Program-made: the position numbers and the translations under genes
NCBI GenBank assembly: GCA_903929315.1
Contig: CAIYUC010000134.1
Coordinates: 1-37,862 of the forward strand
Direction: 5' to 3'
DNA from: an uncultured Bacteroidales bacterium
Lineage (GTDB): Bacteria > Bacteroidota > Bacteroidia > Bacteroidales > FEN-979
Length of the DNA stretch: 37,862 nucleotides
Notes under the pieces: model-generated
What the model saw: only the letters and a program-made list of their open reading frames with translations
Database searches by the model: none
What the model was told of the DNA's origin: nothing
In this document: positions 1 through 9,031 of the stretch, one piece after another
How positions within the stretch are numbered: position 1 is the first letter of the stretch
Layout of the letters: the number at the start of each line of letters is the position of its first letter

Positions 1-44
1 AACCACAAAGGCCACAACGTTTTTCACAATGGTCACAAAGACTT
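1..44. repeat. A/C-rich intergenic repeat (ACCACAAAGG type)
   Basis: The window opens with ACCACAAAGGCCAC and later GGTCACAAAGAC. The same style of sequence recurs in the carA-carB gap near 12060. It looks like a dispersed, low-complexity intergenic repeat that codes for nothing. The full unit is cut by the window edge, so its boundaries are unknown. Confidence 0.3.
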
Positions 45-50
45 TTTAGA

Positions 51-72
51 CAGCCCCTCGGGTGGGGGGCTG
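51..72 (-). terminator. Possible terminator of the GT39 gene
   Basis: CAGCCCC (51-57) and GGGGCTG (66-72) can form a 7-bp GC-rich stem with an 8-nt loop just after the stop of the minus-strand glycosyltransferase gene. On the minus strand it is followed by a mixed A/T stretch, not a clean U-run. Termination is plausible but not certain. Confidence 0.4.
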
Positions 73-80
73 GATGGAGT

Positions 81-1628
81 TTATTCAAACCTGATACCCT
101 TCTTCAACCCGAACAAACGAAAGATATAAGCCTGCCGGATGATTTCCTTTCCCCGGCAGATTTTAATCGTATCTGCCGACCGGATGGAATCAAAGAGGGT
201 TCCATATAAGCCTGCCGGATCCTGGTAATCATCGCTCAGGGCAAGATAATAAGCATCCGAGCCTTTTTGCAGGGGTCCTCTGATCCTGTCAATCCAGTAA
301 TATTTGTGGATCCTTTCCAGTTCCCCCAGCGCATAAACGTTTTTATGAAGAGGCCTGGCCACGTAATAATCGAAATTTGCAGCGGGAAACCAGCGGAAGG
401 TAAGGATCGGCGATGATCCGGCCAAAATGCCCCGTTCTTCATCTTTTTTTACGGTAAGGCTGAACTTTTCACCAAGCTGTTTCCAGCCGTAAAGTTGCCG
501 TCCCGGATCTTCAATCCCCGACCGCTGTAATGGGATCCATCCGTATTTAATCTGAAAAGTCCCGGCAATGACGATGGTCAGCATGAAAACCAATGCTATA
601 CGAACAGGGACCGGGAATATTCTGACAACAGGCCTATTCATGGAAATCTCTCTCAGGTAAGCGGCCGCAAGAAGGATGAATCCCAGGTAAGCCGGGCCGG
701 TCCAATGAGGCAATGTAGGTCTGAAAAGAGAAAATACCGGAAAAATCAATGCCAACGGCAAACTGATCAGCAGGATCAGGCGAATATATTCTTTATCCAA
801 AATCTTTTGACCCCGGATCAATGCGATCATAGCGAATACTATGATGATAAAATTGACAGGATTATTGTAGAAAAATTGACCAATGACTTCGGATACGAAA
901 TAATCCCACCGGATCCCACGGGCCATAGGTTCGATCCTTTCCCCATGAAAAGTAAAGCTGATAAAATGGTTGTTGAAATTCCAAAGGATCACCGGTGAAA
1001 AGATCAAAAGAGCGATGAGGAGGGCCAGCCAGGTCTCCCTGGCCAGAAACCATTTCCTGTTATAGAAGAGCATATAGAGGAAGGTGCCGAAAATGAGGAA
1101 AATCGAATGATACTTTGACAGTAAAGCGAGACCGATGGTCACTCCTTCCAGCAACAGGTATTTCCGGCTCTTCCCTGAGAGCTTCGTGTCTGGAAGGCTT
1201 CTGCCGAGCAGATAAAGACTGAGCAGCCAGAAGAGCACCTGAGGGGAATCAGGCAGGATGAATGTTCCTGAAATGATAAAGCAATAGAAGGAGGCCGTAT
1301 AAAGGAGAGCGGCATAAAACCCCGTTAATGTATCCCTGATGTTTCGCCCGGTAAGGAAAATCAGCCAGGTATTGACTGACCCGATAAATATGGCTGCCAG
1401 TCGTATGAAAAATTCATTGTCGAAATGAAGGTTCAGCGTGAATATCTGGATGATCAACCCTATCATCGGCGGATGATCGAAATGGCTGAGATCAGGGAAC
1501 TTCGCATAAGTCCAGTAATAGACCTCATCATTCCCTAATTCGATAAAGCCCCCGATAAAAGCACGGATCAGGGTTGATATCAGGATGATGATCCATAAGA
1601 TCCGTTGTATCTTTTTCTCGTCAGGCAT
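81..1628 (-). CDS. GT39 / ArnT-like integral membrane glycosyltransferase
   Basis: A polytopic membrane protein of 515 aa in the dolichyl-phosphate-mannose mannosyltransferase (PMT/ArnT, GT39) superfamily. These enzymes transfer a sugar from a polyprenyl-phosphate donor to protein, lipid A or other envelope glycans at the outer face of the inner membrane. Visible hallmarks: a first TM segment (about 9-29), then the loop with acidic residues NDEVYYW (33-39) and the motif SHFDHPPM (48-55), typical of PMT_2 proteins, then about ten further hydrophobic segments and a soluble C-terminal domain (about 370-515). The ATG at 1628 is 6 bp after the stop of the PHP-domain gene, so the two are probably co-transcribed. 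The acceptor cannot be told from sequence. Confidence 0.8.
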   Translation of the reverse strand: MPDEKKIQRILWIIILISTLIRAFIGGFIELGNDEVYYWTYAKFPDLSHFDHPPMIGLIIQIFTLNLHFDNEFFIRLAAIFIGSVNTWLIFLTGRNIRDTLTGFYAALLYTASFYCFIISGTFILPDSPQVLFWLLSLYLLGRSLPDTKLSGKSRKYLLLEGVTIGLALLSKYHSIFLIFGTFLYMLFYNRKWFLARETWLALLIALLIFSPVILWNFNNHFISFTFHGERIEPMARGIRWDYFVSEVIGQFFYNNPVNFIIIVFAMIALIRGQKILDKEYIRLILLISLPLALIFPVFSLFRPTLPHWTGPAYLGFILLAAAYLREISMNRPVVRIFPVPVRIALVFMLTIVIAGTFQIKYGWIPLQRSGIEDPGRQLYGWKQLGEKFSLTVKKDEERGILAGSSPILTFRWFPAANFDYYVARPLHKNVYALGELERIHKYYWIDRIRGPLQKGSDAYYLALSDDYQDPAGLYGTLFDSIRSADTIKICRGKEIIRQAYIFRLFGLKKGIRFE

Positions 1629-1634
1629 CCGCTC

Positions 1635-2864
1635 TTACTTTTGAACTTTTTTTCTTCTTCCCAGGTAAACGATCAGTACGAGTAAAGCAGCCATTGAAGG
1701 AACAGTCAATAGTCGGAAAATCCAGGTTCTCGGGTAGTTGATCACAGCTTTGAGGGAATTAGAGGGTTTGTCTCCGTTGTACCGGAAAATCGGGTTCAGG
1801 TAAAATTTCGTACCCGGTGCCTGATATTTGTTGGGAAATATTATTTCAGTCCTGATGTAGGTGTCTTCTGCTAATATTTTATAAGAAGCAACCGAATCGT
1901 TTATAACTGTTTTCTTCACCTTTCCATCCTGGCCGATGAAATCGAATTTCATGGCTTTCCGGTTGACTGAAATCCTGAGCGTATCATGGATCATTTTTAC
2001 CTTGTTCAGCCGGGGGATCAGCTTTGCATTCTCTGCTTTCTGATCGATCGTTTCATTTTCGTACATGTAAACATCGGCTCCAAAGGCTTTTCCTTCCTTC
2101 AGTGAGGAGAGGATCTCAACGGGATTTATAGTCGCTGAATTAATGAATGTACAGCACCTGCCTATCTGGTAAGGATTGGAGATATCATGTGCATCATCAT
2201 CCGCTAATATATAAACCGGGTGACCTGAGGATAAAGCTGCATCCCATTGCGGAACGGAACGCCAGTTTGCATCCAGCGCTTCGATCAGGTCGTAATTCGA
2301 CAGGTATTTCATATTGTCGAGGGGATAACCGTTTTCCCAGTCAGGGTGCGCAATAGCCACGATCTCGTTCTGACCATGAAGCAAATTGAGGATGTGTTGT
2401 TTATGGTTCAGGTTCTGGAACAACGAATAATCCAGCCAGAGGACTTTCCTGGCTCCGATACACATCTGGTGCTTTTTTCGTATGCCAAATCCATGCTCAT
2501 AAGCAGGAATGTAAAAGGAAGAATCACAATTGAATTTACTTATGCTCTGGTAATTTGAAATGCAGGGGACATCATAACCCAGTTTTTTGTAAGTCTCATA
2601 GAATACTTCGTTGGAATTTTTCCTGCCATTTGTAAGTCCTGACCATGCTTTTGTGTGAAAATGGAAATTTGCTTTTTTCCAATGCAGGTTATCCATGTCC
2701 CGGTAAGGATTAAAGATACTTTTACCGGCAAACCTGGTGGGTTTTGGAAAATCGTAAACGGGGGCAATAGAGTAGATCAACAGCTCGGCAGATGCCAGGA
2801 ATAGTAAAAGATAAAGAAAGCCCTTAAGAATAACGGTACTTATTGAGGATCCGGTTTTGGCCAT
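1635..2864 (-). CDS. Membrane-anchored PHP-domain metal-dependent phosphoesterase-like protein
   Basis: 409 aa. An N-terminal TM anchor (about 11-33) and a C-terminal TM (about 383-402) bracket a PHP (polymerase and histidinol phosphatase) domain. Candidate metal ligands in PHP order are H68 and H70 (NFHFHT), E123/H124 (AYEHG), H173 (AHPDW) and the acidic cluster plus H226 (ADDDAHD). Known PHP proteins hydrolyse phosphomonoesters or phosphodiesters using two or three metal ions. The anchors suggest the domain faces the periplasm. The region from about 270 to 375 looks like a beta-rich accessory domain. It lies immediately upstream of the GT39 gene, which suggests a joint envelope-glycan or lipid role (inference). 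The substrate is unknown. The start is the ATG at 2864. Confidence 0.7.
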   Translation of the reverse strand: MAKTGSSISTVILKGFLYLLLFLASAELLIYSIAPVYDFPKPTRFAGKSIFNPYRDMDNLHWKKANFHFHTKAWSGLTNGRKNSNEVFYETYKKLGYDVPCISNYQSISKFNCDSSFYIPAYEHGFGIRKKHQMCIGARKVLWLDYSLFQNLNHKQHILNLLHGQNEIVAIAHPDWENGYPLDNMKYLSNYDLIEALDANWRSVPQWDAALSSGHPVYILADDDAHDISNPYQIGRCCTFINSATINPVEILSSLKEGKAFGADVYMYENETIDQKAENAKLIPRLNKVKMIHDTLRISVNRKAMKFDFIGQDGKVKKTVINDSVASYKILAEDTYIRTEIIFPNKYQAPGTKFYLNPIFRYNGDKPSNSLKAVINYPRTWIFRLLTVPSMAALLVLIVYLGRRKKVQK

Positions 2865-2899
2865 GATGGTAAGGGCTACACGTGCGATAGGAACAGGGA

Positions 2900-2907
2900 C
2901 AAAGGTA
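2900..2907 (-). promoter_or_regulatory. Candidate Bacteroidota -7 box for the PHP-GT39 operon
   Basis: TACCTTTG on the minus strand matches TAnnTTTG and sits about 36 bp upstream of the PHP gene ATG, in the gap after mntH. No convincing -33 TTG is seen at the usual spacing, so this is only a candidate. Confidence 0.3.
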
Positions 2908-2915
2908 CTATCTTT

Positions 2916-4181
2916 TTAACTCAGAAGGCTGATGAGCAGTTTAATATTCAAAAATGCAACGACCGCTCCTACTGTATAAAGCATCAGCTTTGTAGGAAGT
3001 TTATTAGCATATTTCCCCATTACTTTTTCCGATGAGGTAAGGTATAGCTGTAAAAATATGGTAAAAGGAAGCTGGATGCTCAGCGCCATCTGTGATATAA
3101 TGAGCCCCTGGAAAGGATTCCGGATAAACAGGATGATCAGTACTGCGAGTATCAGCGAGATCATGATCCCAAACTTTGAGTGAATATCCCTGATATCATA
3201 GGGTTCCCCGTAAATTCCCGCAAATATTGAACCCCCTGCCATACCTGAAGTAACAGTAGAGGCAACTCCTGCAAATAAGAGGGCAACAGCAAATATTGCA
3301 CCGGCATGGTTTCCAAGAAGAGGTGTAAGTATTTTTTCGGCCTGCTGGAGTTCATCCACATGCAGGTTGTTCTGAAAAAAAGTCGTTGCGGCAAGAATAA
3401 TGATCGCGATATTGATAGCCCATCCGATAATCATCGAAAACAGGGTATCAAAAAGTTCAAAGTCCAGTTGTTTCCTTATTATTTTCTCATCTGCAAGGTT
3501 CCATTGCCGGCTCTGGATGATCTCTGAATGAAGGAACAGGTTATGAGGCATGACAACGGCTCCCAAAACGCTCATCACGATGATCATTGACCCTTGAGGG
3601 ATCGTAGGTTTTATCAGACCGATAGCGGTTTGTCCCCAATCGATATGTACAAGTGCAAGCTCATAAAGAAAGGAGAGACCAATTATGGAGACGAAGGCAA
3701 TGATGAATTTTTCCATCTTCCGGTATGTATTTGTGATCAGCATTATGCTTACGAAGATGAACGTCAGCATTGCGCCGGCCGGAATGGGTATGTTGAACAG
3801 CATATTCAGGGCTATGGCGGCGCCTAGTATCTCAGCCAAAGAAGTGGATACCGAGGCAAGCATGGCAGAACCGAGGATTGTTTTTGAAACCCACTTTGGA
3901 GTGTACCGGGTCGTTGCCTCCGACAGGCAAAGTCCGGTTGCAATCCCAAGGTGCGCAACATTATGCTGAAGGATGATCAGCATGATGGTCGACATGGTGA
4001 CCAGCCATAATAACTGGTATCCATACCAAGATCCGGCGGCAATATTTGATGCCCAGTTGCCGGGATCAATAAATCCTACAGTTACCAATAAGCCAGGTCC
4101 GATATACTTAATAATATCAAGTCCCCCGTAACCGGGTTTATGATCTTTCCTGTAGAGATCCTTGAAAAAATCCCGGAACAC
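2916..4181 (-). CDS. mntH: Nramp-family divalent metal transporter (MntH-like)
   Basis: 421 aa, the usual Nramp length, with about eleven hydrophobic segments. It imports Mn2+ or Fe2+ by proton symport across the inner membrane. The two signature helices are visible: DPGNW in TM1 (39-43), which supplies the metal-ligand Asp and Asn, and MPHN in TM6 (211-214), whose Met favours transition metals over Ca/Mg. The start is GTG at 4181, the first start after an in-frame TAG; no clear Shine-Dalgarno precedes it. It begins 11 bp after the T9SS protein gene and may be read through from it. No MntR or Fur box was recognised. Confidence 0.9.
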   Translation of the reverse strand: MFRDFFKDLYRKDHKPGYGGLDIIKYIGPGLLVTVGFIDPGNWASNIAAGSWYGYQLLWLVTMSTIMLIILQHNVAHLGIATGLCLSEATTRYTPKWVSKTILGSAMLASVSTSLAEILGAAIALNMLFNIPIPAGAMLTFIFVSIMLITNTYRKMEKFIIAFVSIIGLSFLYELALVHIDWGQTAIGLIKPTIPQGSMIIVMSVLGAVVMPHNLFLHSEIIQSRQWNLADEKIIRKQLDFELFDTLFSMIIGWAINIAIIILAATTFFQNNLHVDELQQAEKILTPLLGNHAGAIFAVALLFAGVASTVTSGMAGGSIFAGIYGEPYDIRDIHSKFGIMISLILAVLIILFIRNPFQGLIISQMALSIQLPFTIFLQLYLTSSEKVMGKYANKLPTKLMLYTVGAVVAFLNIKLLISLLS

Positions 4182-4192
4182 CTATATCTGAT

Positions 4193-6256
4193 TTAAATGA
4201 GCATAATTACCCTGATCACTTTTTTGTCCGTTTTCGTTTGAAGGGTGATAAAATAGACCCCCACCGACATTTTCTGTCCCCCGGTATCATTACCATCCCA
4301 GGTAAAGGACATCACAATCCCTGACGGCTTCCCGGAATAAAGAGTTTTAACAGGTTGCATCAGAGTGTTATATACTACAAGGGATATCTGTTCATCCTTC
4401 GGAAAACAACCGGTTATCCTGACCTGACCGGAGAATGGATTCGGAAAAACGGAGATGTCAGCAGAGCTTTTATTCCCTAACCCGGTTATGATCAAAGATG
4501 AATCTATTGCTATAATAATCCTGCGTGAATAAGTGAGGGTAGAAATATCCAGAGAGTCATAATAGAGTGTTGCCAAAGGCATATCCCCCGTGATTATCCA
4601 TTTTACGGTTTCCTTAAGGCTGTCATGAGGAGGAATGAATACCGGGAACTGGGAATAATGGGGTGTTGTATACCAGGATGCATAACCAGTCGGGTATATA
4701 TCCCCCGACTGTTGTACATACTGGACATCGAGGGAAAAATCATGGGGATTCCCGATATAGAAGGATTTTCCGTTTGATATATCATTCTGTGTGAGAAAAT
4801 ACAATGTATCCGGAGACAGTGTGAAATCATAGTTCACGGGACCAAGATCACCGTTTTCACAAATATTCTGTGCAAAAATCTCTCCGCCGCTGATCCTGTC
4901 ATCCGACCAGGAATACAGGATCTGGCCGTTCATGAAGGGATCTGAAGAAAGATCACCTTTTCCACTTTGCTGGGTCGAGACATCCCTGAGTACATTACTC
5001 CATACGGTATTACCCACGCTATCCACCCGTATTGCCCTAACTTTCTGCTGGGTCGTTCCTCCCCAGTCATCATATAAATACCCGGCTACTACGCCTCCCG
5101 GCAAGGCTGTTACATTCACCAGGATAACATTTTTACTTGAAACGGGAACAAACATTTTTCCGTTCGGGCCCCAGCCAAGAGTGCCGTCCAAACTTACCTT
5201 CTGGCCATACAGCCCGCAATAATTCTGATTAAGATCCGTTTCCCGCCAGAAAACATACAGCTCATGACTGGATGTATCACAGGCAATGGCCGGTTCGAGA
5301 TGCAGGGTTGACAAATCGGGGTTCACCTCCACACCTCCCGATCCTATTGTGACATTTCCATTCTGGTCAACATGCTGAACAAATGTACTCAGATGGTTCG
5401 CCACCTTTTCGTAAAACCAGCATACGTATGTACCTCCCAGTCCATCCGAAGCGACCAACGGATGCACATATAGAGGCATTGCTCCGGTGAAAAGGACCGG
5501 CCCGGGGATCCATAATGGATTTCCGCCAGGATCATATTTCTGGGCTAAAATATTCCTGTTAGGCGCCCAGTAGGGACCCCATTCTTTATAATAGATAACC
5601 GTCGTATTTCCGTTTTCATCAGGTAATATACGGGGCCAGGTACAATTAAAGCCCGACTCACTGATAATAAGGTCAGGGTTCCATTGTTTTTGCCCGTTTT
5701 TATTAAGACGCTGTAATTCGATGGTGGCGTCACCTGTATTTGGCGTCCTTGGCCAGGCAACGACCACACTGCCATCAGGGTGAACGGCCATGACGGGATC
5801 GGCTTCAAAGTCGGGATTATTCGATAGCTGAACGCCATCATTCCCCCATAAAAAGGTCCCGGAAGGCGATATCTTATAAACAAAGATATCATTCCCTGTG
5901 GCACGCATATCCTGGAAGGCAATAAATACAGATGTATCCGGACTTATTGCGAGACTGTAATCCGTTATCCAGGTCATCGATGGATGGCTGCTCACCTGGA
6001 TTCCTGATGAAGCCCATTTGATATAGCCTTCGACATCCAGTTTTTGAATATACGGATAATAATCGCCGCCGCTACCCGGCGAGAACCAGCTGATATAGCT
6101 GGTACCTCCGGGATGGGTGACAATATAAGGCAGGGCAGCGCCGGAACCTGAGGTTGAGATCTGGTTATTCTGCTGCGGGTTGGTGCTCCATTGAGCCTGG
6201 ACTGTAGATGCACAGACAAGCCATACGATCCAGATTTTGTAAAAGTTCTTTTTCAT
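4193..6256 (-). CDS. Secreted T9SS type A sorting-domain protein, beta-propeller-like
   Basis: 687 aa from the ATG at 6256. An in-frame ATG seven codons upstream is possible, but the 6256 start gives a clean Sec signal peptide (MKKNFYK, hydrophobic core, cleavage near VQAQ). The body carries repeats with WG/WA and D-x-G-x-hydrophobic-V-W turns, as in propeller or sortilin-like surface proteins. The last 85 residues are a T9SS type A domain: ISVFPNPFSG, the central VVYNTLMQPVKTL strand, then the G-x-Y-F strand (GVYFITLQT) and a basic end (KKVIRVIML). Such proteins cross the outer membrane by the gliding/Por system and are released or bound to surface lipopolysaccharide. No enzymatic motif was recognised, so the role is unknown. 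Confidence 0.85.
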   Translation of the reverse strand: MKKNFYKIWIVWLVCASTVQAQWSTNPQQNNQISTSGSGAALPYIVTHPGGTSYISWFSPGSGGDYYPYIQKLDVEGYIKWASSGIQVSSHPSMTWITDYSLAISPDTSVFIAFQDMRATGNDIFVYKISPSGTFLWGNDGVQLSNNPDFEADPVMAVHPDGSVVVAWPRTPNTGDATIELQRLNKNGQKQWNPDLIISESGFNCTWPRILPDENGNTTVIYYKEWGPYWAPNRNILAQKYDPGGNPLWIPGPVLFTGAMPLYVHPLVASDGLGGTYVCWFYEKVANHLSTFVQHVDQNGNVTIGSGGVEVNPDLSTLHLEPAIACDTSSHELYVFWRETDLNQNYCGLYGQKVSLDGTLGWGPNGKMFVPVSSKNVILVNVTALPGGVVAGYLYDDWGGTTQQKVRAIRVDSVGNTVWSNVLRDVSTQQSGKGDLSSDPFMNGQILYSWSDDRISGGEIFAQNICENGDLGPVNYDFTLSPDTLYFLTQNDISNGKSFYIGNPHDFSLDVQYVQQSGDIYPTGYASWYTTPHYSQFPVFIPPHDSLKETVKWIITGDMPLATLYYDSLDISTLTYSRRIIIAIDSSLIITGLGNKSSADISVFPNPFSGQVRITGCFPKDEQISLVVYNTLMQPVKTLYSGKPSGIVMSFTWDGNDTGGQKMSVGVYFITLQTKTDKKVIRVIMLI

Positions 6257-6260
6257 AAGG

Positions 6261-6268
6261 CAAAGATA
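6261..6268 (-). promoter_or_regulatory. TAnnTTTG -7 box directly before the T9SS gene
   Basis: TATCTTTG on the minus strand ends 4 nt before the ATG at 6256. If used, transcription would start at or next to the ATG, giving a leaderless or nearly leaderless mRNA. The -33 element is not evident. Confidence 0.35.
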
Positions 6269-6440
6269 AACGATCAATTTTATTTTGCCTTTTTATTTAG
6301 GATTTAAAAATTTAATTGTCGATTGACAATCTCACAATTCAATTGTTCCCGATCCCGGTAGCTAAAAAACATTTACAAAAAGCTGCAGGTTAATTCTAAA
6401 TCGGAAGTGGTTGCAAAGGCGATAAAAGGAAAGATTGGTT

Positions 6441-6483
6441 AAAATGGCAAAATAGTTTTTCCATTTTACCATCTTGCCATTTT
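6441..6483 (-). repeat. AAAATGGCAA inverted repeat, low-complexity intergenic
   Basis: AAAATGGCAA (6441-6450) and TTGCCATTTT (6474-6483) form a 10-bp stem with a 23-nt loop a few bases after the stop of the nitrilase gene. It may act as its terminator. The same TTTTACCAT/TTTTGCATTT wording recurs near 17535, so it may be a dispersed repeat. The rest of 6277-6440 holds small hairpins (ATTGTC/GACAAT at 6317-6332) and nothing coding. Confidence 0.4.
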
Positions 6484-6487
6484 GCAT

Positions 6488-7270
6488 TTATTTATAAAAT
6501 TCTGTCCTTCTGTCGTTTAACAGATCGTTGAATGAATTGATCTTTTTATTGTCTGCTGTTGAAGGATCTATTTCAACGACATCCACATAGGCTTCGCCGG
6601 CCGGGGCTGCGGAGAGTATAGTGCCGTTAACTGCCGTTACCTGGCTTCCCCCGGTAAAATTGAAATCGTTAATCCCCCGCTGTTCCCTTCCGATACGGTT
6701 TGCAGTGACGGCGAAAACCCGGTTCTCCAGGCAACGGGTTTGCATTGCCGATTGACACCAGGGTAATACGAGATTAGAAGGATGGGCAATGACCTGGGCA
6801 CCGTTTATTGCAAGTGTCCTGCATGCTTCCGGGTAGATCCAGTCAAAACAGATCATCATACCGATCCGGGCATCATTCACATTATATACTTCAAAAGGTT
6901 TGTCTCCTGGCACAAACCAGCGCTTCTCCTCATAAAAAAGATGAATCTTCCGGTATATGCCAATCAGCCGGTCATTCCCGACCATCATGGCAGCATTATA
7001 GAAATTATCTTTCTCCTTCTCGATAAAACCTGCCACAATGACCGCCCCCGTCTGAAAGGAAAGTTGCTTAAGAAACCGGGCGGTTTCCATATCTCCTTCC
7101 TCGGATAAAGCTACAACCTCATCCTTTGAAATAAAAGCATAACCTGTTGCAAACAATTCCGGCAGGACCAGCAGATCGGCTGTAATAGTATGGGTAAGCT
7201 CAAGAACCTGTTGAAAATTCCGCTGTTTTTCCCCAAACACAGGAGAAGTTTGTACATACCCGACTTTCAC
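6488..7270 (-). CDS. Nitrilase-superfamily carbon-nitrogen hydrolase (amidase-like)
   Basis: 260 aa, a single C-N hydrolase domain with the complete E-K-C triad: E38 (LPELFATGY), K108 (YRKIHLF) and C141 (MICFDWIYPEA). Members cleave amide or nitrile C-N bonds in the cytosol. Closest in style are Nit/omega-amidase and carbamoyl-putrescine-amidase-like proteins, but sequence alone does not fix the substrate. The start is GTG at 7270, chosen because MKVGYVQTSPVFGE is the usual first strand of the fold and nothing conserved lies upstream. Just before it is a 10-bp tandem repeat (AATAACTACG twice). It follows the hybrid kinase gene by 94 bp on the same strand and may share its transcript. Confidence 0.85.
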   Translation of the reverse strand: MKVGYVQTSPVFGEKQRNFQQVLELTHTITADLLVLPELFATGYAFISKDEVVALSEEGDMETARFLKQLSFQTGAVIVAGFIEKEKDNFYNAAMMVGNDRLIGIYRKIHLFYEEKRWFVPGDKPFEVYNVNDARIGMMICFDWIYPEACRTLAINGAQVIAHPSNLVLPWCQSAMQTRCLENRVFAVTANRIGREQRGINDFNFTGGSQVTAVNGTILSAAPAGEAYVDVVEIDPSTADNKKINSFNDLLNDRRTEFYK

Positions 7271-7364
7271 GTGCTAATAACTACGAATAACTACGAATAA
7301 CAAAATGATATTTTTGTTGACTGCCGTTTGAACTTTGACGACTGGAGATTGGGTAGGAAAGTCC

Positions 7365-8921
7365 TCAATCACCCACTCCAACGGGGAATGTAATCCTGAA
7401 ACGGGTCCCTTTTTCTATTTTGCTTTCAAGTTTCCCCGAGATTTGTTCAGTAAGGATCTGAACCAATACCAGTCCCAGGCTTTTTGACCCCTCCGGGTAG
7501 GATGCTGACTGTAATCTCATACCGTTGTCTTCTACTTCAATAGTCACATATTCATTCCTGCGATTAAGACCAACACGGATAAATCCCTGGTGATCATTCT
7601 TAAACGCATGTTTAAGCGAATTCGTAATAATTTCATTGACAATAAGTCCAATCGGAATTGCACGACTCACATCGATATGCATTTCATCAAGATCCAATTG
7701 CAAACTGATCTGTCCCTTATCCGGTTTGTAACTGTTTAACAGGGATATGGCAATTTCCCTTATATATTCATTGAGCCGGATCTCTTTCATATCCATTGAG
7801 GAACGGTAAAGCATATCGTAAAGTTTGGAAAGGGAAGAGATCCTGTCCCTCATACTTTGCAGCACGTTTTTTACCTGTAATTCGGTCGTACGGCTCCCTT
7901 CCAATCCGATAAGCCCGGAAATTATCGCTAATGTATTTTTAACCCGGTGCTGAAGTTCCTGGAGAAGAATATCTTTTTCCTCAAGCGCCTCATTAAGGTC
8001 TTCTTCCATCCGTTTCCTGTCGGAAATATCTTCGATTGCAACAATAACATTCCGGATCCCATTCAGATCAACCGGTTCTGCGCTCACACTGAGCCATCGT
8101 TCCTGCATTTCACCATTGATAAGTAAAGCAGGATTTACCAGTGCCCCATGTACACTTGTGCCATCCTTCAATGCACTTTCAATGCTTTTCCGTAATACAC
8201 AATCCGGGCATGAACCGGAGAAACCACAACCATAGGAAGTTTCCACGCTATGCAAACATCCCAGACCTCCGCCTGCCCTTTTACCAATTATTTCGGCCGG
8301 CTCACGTAACAACAGGTTACATATGGCCTGATTTGACTTGGAAACAATGCTGTTTTCATCGAGGAGTAACAGACCGACCGGAGCTGCTGAGAACATTTTA
8401 ATGAAATTATCCTGCTCCTGTAATAACTGTTTTTCAAAGCGCACTCTTTCTGCGAGTGTGGTTTTCAGTTTTTCCTCCCTCGCTATCAATTCCCTTTGGG
8501 TGTCATATAACCGGAACGCCATTTTTACAGAAGCCAAAAGAACGGTATCCCCGGAATCCTTTACAACATATCCATAGGATTTAACTTTATGCGTCTTTTC
8601 AACTACCTTGGCATTAGTATAATTTGAAAGGAACACGACCGGGATATCATGTTCTTTTAAAATGATCTCAGCCACCTGCGTCCCGTCCATTCCCTTGCCC
8701 AGGTTGATATCCATAAGAATGAGATCGATCTTCCCGCCACTTCCGACCTTTTCTATAGCCTGATTACCGTTTATTACAGTAAGAACGTGAAAGCCGTTTC
8801 TTTCCAGGAACTCTGCCCGGTCAACAGCGATAAGTATCTCATCTTCTACAAGTAATATGGTTTTTCTCCTGCTTGTCACAGTATCCCCGGAATTATTTAA
8901 AAATACCCTGATTTTGGGCAA
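7365..8921 (-). CDS. Response regulator-PAS-HisKA_2 hybrid histidine kinase
   Basis: 518 aa. Order: receiver domain (about 20-140; acidic pocket EDE, phospho-acceptor D71 in LILMDINLG, K121), a short coiled coil (141-172), a PAS domain (about 173-300), a HisKA_2 dimerisation domain with H325 (LQHRVKNTLAI) and a HATPase_c domain (about 405-518; N box NEIITNSLKHAF). No TM segment is seen, so it is cytosolic. An N-terminal REC controlling its own kinase is common among such proteins. The PAS domain carries a Cys-rich insertion (C222, C232, C238, C241). The start is uncertain: TTG at 8921 overlaps a TATATTTG box, so GTG at 8879 (giving MTSRRKTILLVEDE) may be the true start. No cognate regulator is adjacent. 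Confidence 0.85.
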   Translation of the reverse strand: MPKIRVFLNNSGDTVTSRRKTILLVEDEILIAVDRAEFLERNGFHVLTVINGNQAIEKVGSGGKIDLILMDINLGKGMDGTQVAEIILKEHDIPVVFLSNYTNAKVVEKTHKVKSYGYVVKDSGDTVLLASVKMAFRLYDTQRELIAREEKLKTTLAERVRFEKQLLQEQDNFIKMFSAAPVGLLLLDENSIVSKSNQAICNLLLREPAEIIGKRAGGGLGCLHSVETSYGCGFSGSCPDCVLRKSIESALKDGTSVHGALVNPALLINGEMQERWLSVSAEPVDLNGIRNVIVAIEDISDRKRMEEDLNEALEEKDILLQELQHRVKNTLAIISGLIGLEGSRTTELQVKNVLQSMRDRISSLSKLYDMLYRSSMDMKEIRLNEYIREIAISLLNSYKPDKGQISLQLDLDEMHIDVSRAIPIGLIVNEIITNSLKHAFKNDHQGFIRVGLNRRNEYVTIEVEDNGMRLQSASYPEGSKSLGLVLVQILTEQISGKLESKIEKGTRFRITFPVGVGD

Positions 8922-9031
8922 ATATAATCATTAATTGCAACTCCGGTTTTGTTAATCATATAACAAATAACATAATTGATAACCAATTAATTATGCATAA
9001 TACATATAACATGTTAAATATTTTATATAGG

